Source of the DNA: PSLL01 sp050259195
Lineage (GTDB): Bacteria; Desulfobacterota_D; UBA1144; Nemesobacterales; CSP1-2
Direction of reading: 5' to 3'
DNA length: 17,173 bases
Assembly: GCA_050259195.1 (NCBI GenBank)
Contig: JBLNAE010000270.1
Span: forward strand, 1 to 17,173
Shown: positions 14,163-17,173 of the stretch, piece after piece
Layout of the letters: the number at the start of each line of letters is the position of its first letter
How positions within the stretch are numbered: position 1 is the stretch's first letter
Program-made: the position numbers and the translations under genes
The notes under the pieces: generated by a model
The model's database searches: none
What the model saw: only the letters and a program-made list of their open reading frames with translations
What the model was told of the DNA's origin: nothing

Positions 14163-14564
14163 TTAACTTATGCCCAGACTCTCTTTTGCCTGATCGCTCA
14201 TCATATCCGTATTCCAGGGCGGGTCCCACACAATTTCAACTAAAACGTCTTTAGCTCCAATAGATTTGACTGCACTCTCCGCCTGCTTGGCAATAGTTTT
14301 GCCCATTCCGCATCCGGGAGTAGTGAGGGTCATCTTGATATAAGCGTTTCTTCCAGAGACTCTCACGTCATAAATGAGTCCCAGATTTACAATATCTACA
14401 GGGACTTCCGGGTCGCGAACCGTCTTTAGAGACTCCAGTACCTTTTCTTCGGTCATTTCAACCGCCTCATCAGGCTCTTGAGAGTGCTGAAACGTAGTAA
14501 GTGTAACCTTTTTCTCAGCCTCTTTTGTTTCTTCTTTCTTTAAAAGAATCTTCTTTATTGCCAT
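14163..14564 (-). CDS. MIP18/DUF59 family Fe-S assembly protein (SufT/PaaD-like)
   Basis: From ATG 14564 the protein is 133 residues. GGGGAGG lies 6 nt upstream, whereas the longer TTG frame from 14579 would overlap that site. A Lys/Glu-rich N-terminal extension of about 36 residues precedes the DUF59 domain, TEEKVLESLKTVRDPEVPVDIVNLGLIYDV (about 38-67). TTPGCGMG carries the conserved Cys (Cys85), and VWDPPWNTDMMSD matches the family's C-terminal block. SufT and MIP18 proteins help mature Fe-S proteins; PaaD relatives act on phenylacetyl-CoA oxygenase. With mrp downstream and ispG divergent, the Fe-S role fits best. Confidence 0.9.
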   Translation of the reverse strand: MAIKKILLKKEETKEAEKKVTLTTFQHSQEPDEAVEMTEEKVLESLKTVRDPEVPVDIVNLGLIYDVRVSGRNAYIKMTLTTPGCGMGKTIAKQAESAVKSIGAKDVLVEIVWDPPWNTDMMSDQAKESLGIS

Positions 14565-14715
14565 CTCTTGCCTCCCCAAAGATTCAGAAATAACTTAAAA
14601 AAGTCTCATTAATACATACAAAAGCTCGCCGGGTCGCTTGAGGTCAGGATTCTTTCTATTTGATGAGTTTTCTTTCGGACACACAACGATCAAACACCAA
14701 CAACGACCTAGTTTT

Positions 14716-14744
14716 ATTTAATCACGAAAAGGATAGTGTGTCAA
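14716..14744 (-). promoter_or_regulatory. Sigma70-type promoter of the MIP18-like gene
   Basis: On the - strand a perfect TTGACA (14739-14744) is followed by 17 nt and TTAAAT (14716-14721). The predicted start near 14709 leaves a leader of about 145 nt. In the + orientation the same site reads GTGTCAA (14738-14744), the inverse of the TTGACAC at 14781-14787. Confidence 0.55.
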
Positions 14745-14787
14745 ACTTATCCATACGCCGGGCAAATACAAGATTCGTACTTGACAC

Positions 14788-14816
14788 TTGACACCCAGCG
14801 GCAAAGACAATAACCT
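14788..14816 (+). promoter_or_regulatory. Probable promoter of ispG with tandem TTGACAC
   Basis: TTGACAC occurs twice in a row (14781-14787, 14788-14794). The second copy is 17 nt from TAACCT (14811-14816). The start would fall near 14822-14824, only about 6 nt before the ispG ATG, so the mRNA could be nearly leaderless. The -10 is a poor match, so an earlier promoter is possible. Confidence 0.4.
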
Positions 14817-14828
14817 AATAAATCCAGG

Positions 14829-15890
14829 ATGAGACAAACAAGACAGATTGCAATAGGAAATATAAAAGTCGGCGGCGGTGCGCCTATAACTGTCCAATCC
14901 ATGACAAAAACGGATACGAGAGACATTCCTGCTACGGTAGCGCAGATAAAAGAACTAGAAAAAGCGGGCTGCGACATAATAAGACTTGCTGTTCCCGATA
15001 TGGAATCCGCAAAATCCCTGGGCGAGATAAAGAGTCAGGTAAACATACCTATAGTTTCGGACATTCATTTCGATTACCGCCTGGCTCTTGAAGCGATAAA
15101 TCAGGGAGTGGATGCGCTGAGAATTAACCCCGGAAACATAGGATCAAAACCCAGGATTAAAGCGGTCGTTGATGCCGCTAAAGAGAGGCATATTCCAATA
15201 AGAATCGGTGTAAACTCCGGCTCCCTTGAAAAAGAAATACTCAAGCAATATGGAAGCCCCACTGCAGAAGCCCTTGCCGAGAGCGCGTTTAAGCACGTGC
15301 GCATCCTTGAAGATTTAGATTTCAGAGACATAAAAATATCCGTGAAATCCACAGACGTAAGAACAATGATAGAGGCCTACCGAATTATCGCTGAAAAAAC
15401 CGACTACCCGCTCCACCTTGGCGTCACAGAAGCAGGAACAATGAAGATGGGAACAATAAAGTCAGCAATTGGAATAGGAACCCTTCTTGCTGAAGGGATT
15501 GGAGATACAATAAGGGTGTCCCTTACAGGCGGCCCTGTTCAGGAAGTCTATGCCGGGATAGATATATTAAGGTCATTGGGAATTAGACAAAACGGCGTAG
15601 AAATCATATCCTGTCCAGGGTGTGGAAGGCTTGAGATTGACCTTATGAATTTGGTGGATGAAGTCGAAGAAAGGGTAAGAAACTTTCATTTTGATAAGCC
15701 GCTCAAGGTTGCAATCTTGGGATGCGTTGTAAACGGCCCCGGAGAAGCCGCAGAAGCCGACTTGGGCATAGCAGGAGGACGCGGGAAAGGGATGCTCTAC
15801 AAAGAAGGCAAACTCGTTAAGTCCGTAAAAGAAGAAGAACTCGTTGACGCACTCCTTGAGGAGATTGAGAAGGTAGCCGTTAAGCAGTAA
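14829..15890 (+). CDS. ispG: 4-hydroxy-3-methylbut-2-enyl diphosphate synthase
   Basis: IspG (GcpE) carries out the penultimate step of the MEP isoprenoid pathway, reductively opening MEcPP to HMBPP with a 4Fe-4S cluster. The 353-residue protein has the TIM-barrel start (QSMTKTDTRD, about 23-32), IVSDIHFD (75-82), RINPGNIG (98-105), RIGVNSGS and LGVTEAG (197-203). The C-terminal cluster ligands are Cys262 and Cys265 (SCPGCGR) and Cys299 (GCVVNGPGE), with Glu306 nearby. It is the short two-domain bacterial form without the plant-type insert. No good ribosome site precedes the ATG. It is divergent from the MIP18-like and Mrp Fe-S factors. Confidence 0.97.
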   Translation: MRQTRQIAIGNIKVGGGAPITVQSMTKTDTRDIPATVAQIKELEKAGCDIIRLAVPDMESAKSLGEIKSQVNIPIVSDIHFDYRLALEAINQGVDALRINPGNIGSKPRIKAVVDAAKERHIPIRIGVNSGSLEKEILKQYGSPTAEALAESAFKHVRILEDLDFRDIKISVKSTDVRTMIEAYRIIAEKTDYPLHLGVTEAGTMKMGTIKSAIGIGTLLAEGIGDTIRVSLTGGPVQEVYAGIDILRSLGIRQNGVEIISCPGCGRLEIDLMNLVDEVEERVRNFHFDKPLKVAILGCVVNGPGEAAEADLGIAGGRGKGMLYKEGKLVKSVKEEELVDALLEEIEKVAVKQ

Positions 15891-15907
15891 AGCTTCTATT
15901 TTTGATT

Positions 15908-16624
15908 TTATCGCCCAAGTAAAGGAACCTCTATTACTAAAATGTCCGTTTCTTTATTCGCTTTGATTTTAATGACATCGGTATCTGTTATACCCGCGGC
16001 ATCACCGTCTCTCAAGTTTTTTCCATCTATACTACCACCGCCCCTGATAACGAAAACGTAAATGCCATGATTTGGATTGTTAATTTTGTGAGAAACCGCA
16101 GTGCCCTCATCAAGGCTTCCGATTAGAAACGTCGCATCTTGATGTATGTAAACAGTCCCTTCACTCTTTATTCCAGATACAACGGGAAGTAATTTGTTCT
16201 TACGTAATTCGAGAGGGAATGCTCTTTGCTCATAGCTCGGCTTAATGTTTCTCTCTTTGGGATAAACCCAAATCTGCAAGAAATGGACAACGTCCGTCTT
16301 TGAATGGTTAAACTCGGAATGGGTGACTCCCGTCCCAGCAGACATTCTCTGAATATCGCCTGCGGGTATTATCCCGTGATTGCCCATGCTGTCTTTATGT
16401 TCCAGGACACCTTCAAGCACAATAGAGACTATTTCCATATTGTCGTGTGGGTGTGCGCTAAAACCCTGTCCGGGTTCCACTACATCCTCATTTATAACGC
16501 GAAGAGTCCCAAACCCCATGCGGTCCGGATTATAATAGCCAGCAAAACTAAAGCTGTGTTTGCTGTGCAACCAGCCGTGCTCCGCAATTCCCCTTTCCGA
16601 CGATGGATGAATTTCAACTTTCAT
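15908..16624 (-). CDS. Pirin family protein (YhhW-like bicupin)
   Basis: The 238-residue protein matches bacterial pirins. The N-terminal cupin has HSFSFAGYYNPDRMGFGTLRVINED (about 23-47), then FSAHPHDNMEIVSIVLEG with metal ligands His58 and His60, and TGVTHSEFN with His102 and Glu104. A second cupin lacks these ligands. Some relatives (YhhW) show quercetin 2,3-dioxygenase activity in vitro; the natural role is mostly unknown. GAAGGAG lies about 6 nt before the ATG. It starts 17 nt after the stop of the SnoaL-like gene, so the two form an operon. Its 3' end converges on ispG with an 17-nt gap and no visible terminator hairpin. Confidence 0.94.
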   Translation of the reverse strand: MKVEIHPSSERGIAEHGWLHSKHSFSFAGYYNPDRMGFGTLRVINEDVVEPGQGFSAHPHDNMEIVSIVLEGVLEHKDSMGNHGIIPAGDIQRMSAGTGVTHSEFNHSKTDVVHFLQIWVYPKERNIKPSYEQRAFPLELRKNKLLPVVSGIKSEGTVYIHQDATFLIGSLDEGTAVSHKINNPNHGIYVFVIRGGGSIDGKNLRDGDAAGITDTDVIKIKANKETDILVIEVPLLGR

Positions 16625-16641
16625 GAAGGCTCCTTCAGATT

Positions 16642-17022
16642 TCAGTATCTGGCATATTCCGGGTCGAGATATATGTAGACGCGCTGGATTTTACCGTTTC
16701 TAATCTCAAACACGTCACACCATTTGCTATCAGTCCACTTTTCACCGGTCTTTAATTCACCCTCACTCGATCCCTCGGCCACTACGAAATCACCCTGAAT
16801 TATCCAGTTTATGGAGGCGTGGTGGTGCCTAAACTTTGCCACTTTGGCACCCAGGTCAGAAAAGAGCTTTTTATACCCTTGTGCTCCTCGTACAACGCCC
16901 GACCTAGGAAAGAATACCTCTGCGTCTTCGGCAAAGAGATGAAAGAAATCTTCACCTGTATCAAGGCTTTTCAGATACTCTGAAGCTATTGATTTCCTTT
17001 CTTCATCGGTCATATCTCGCAT
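16642..17022 (-). CDS. SnoaL/NTF2-like small protein
   Basis: The 126-residue protein has the SnoaL-like cone-fold pattern. A helical start DEERKSIASEYLKSLDTGEDFFHLFAEDAEVFFP is followed by a middle loop RGAQGYKKLFSDLG and strands INWIIQGDFVVAEGSSEGEL, WCDVFEIRNGKIQRVYIYLDPEY. Such proteins range from polyketide cyclases and ketosteroid isomerase-like enzymes to ligand-binding proteins of unknown role; no substrate is implied. The start is ambiguous. AGGAGG (17025-17030) is only 2 nt from ATG 17022 but 11 nt from ATG 17013, so a product three residues shorter is possible. The pirin gene follows 17 nt downstream. Confidence 0.82.
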   Translation of the reverse strand: MRDMTDEERKSIASEYLKSLDTGEDFFHLFAEDAEVFFPRSGVVRGAQGYKKLFSDLGAKVAKFRHHHASINWIIQGDFVVAEGSSEGELKTGEKWTDSKWCDVFEIRNGKIQRVYIYLDPEYARY

Positions 17023-17065
17023 ATCCTCCTTTTTCTTTCTTATCCCATCCTACTAAGTGAAGACT

Positions 17066-17086
17066 CCCCGTGGCAGAGCCACGGGG
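17066..17086. repeat. Perfect GC-rich hairpin / palindromic repeat
   Basis: CCCCGTGGC (17066-17074) and GCCACGGGG (17078-17086) form a perfect 9-bp stem with a 3-nt AGA loop. No T-run follows on either strand, so it is not a canonical terminator. It lies 44 nt upstream of the SnoaL-like gene and could be a terminator of an unseen upstream gene, or one of the short palindromic repeats of this genome. The rest of 17087-17173 has no gene I can support. Confidence 0.6.
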
Positions 17087-17173
17087 CATCTAAAGACTAA
17101 AAATCAAAAGCTAACTGCTTACTGTTATGATACTCAATATAACGTCTTATAATCTCTGTGGTTACTTGATCTC

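Noticed and set aside
14044..14254. Overlapping short frames on both strands between mrp and the MIP18-like gene
   Set aside because: They overlap each other and the 3' end of the MIP18-like gene, have no ribosome site and no recognisable motif.
1..17173. CRISPR array, tRNA/rRNA, transposase, toxin-antitoxin or phage genes
   Set aside because: Looked for and not seen on either strand; the repeats present are single short palindromes, not regularly spaced.

Overview
The window reads as ordinary chromosome of a Gram-negative bacterium with moderate GC. The Gram-negative call rests on hldE (LPS inner-core heptose), a lipoprotein and a Tat subunit. Gene content (complex I nuoG/nuoH, a DUF1844 protein, a DnaJ with a MerR-type partner, IspG, MTA phosphorylase) fits a deltaproteobacterial/Desulfobacterota-like lineage or a related candidate phylum. 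No rRNA or other taxonomic marker is present, so that placement is a guess. I see no tRNA, rRNA, CRISPR, transposase or phage gene.

Layout. (1) 1-482: 3' part of a histone-deacetylase/acetoin-utilization family gene. (2) 625-3649, + strand: tatB-like, nuoG, nuoH. (3) 3771-7993, + strand, tightly packed: ornithine cyclodeaminase-family protein, an unrecognised GATase/GIFT-like protein, MTA phosphorylase, a PfkB kinase that overlaps it by 4 nt, and a TPR lipoprotein. (4) 7997-9457, - strand: hldE. It is divergent from a PHP-domain tyrosine phosphatase gene (9630-10349), with face-to-face promoters between them. (5) 10442-12601, - strand: stress block of hsp20, dnaJ/cbpA-like, an overlapping MerR/HspR/CbpM-like gene and DUF1844. 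(6) 12823-14564, - strand: SufT/MIP18-like protein and Mrp-type Fe-S carrier ATPase, divergent from ispG (14829-15890), itself a 4Fe-4S enzyme. (7) 15908-17022, - strand: SnoaL-like protein and pirin.

Themes. Fe-S biology recurs: NuoG carries ligands for four clusters, Mrp and the MIP18-like protein are assembly/transfer factors, and IspG is a client-type enzyme. Envelope polysaccharide control appears in hldE and the PHP phosphatase. The dnaJ-merR-DUF1844 block looks like one chaperone operon next to hsp20.

Nothing here is clearly a new defence or mobile system. The most notable features lie between genes. They are a shared promoter/operator region at hldE/PHP phosphatase, paired TTGACAC promoters at sufT/ispG, and a scatter of degenerate palindromic repeats. 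One of these repeats (5393-5416) supplies the last codons of a gene. Five start codons (nuoG, mtnP, hldE, mrp, the MIP18 gene) were moved downstream of the longest reading frame, using ribosome-binding sites and family N-termini.
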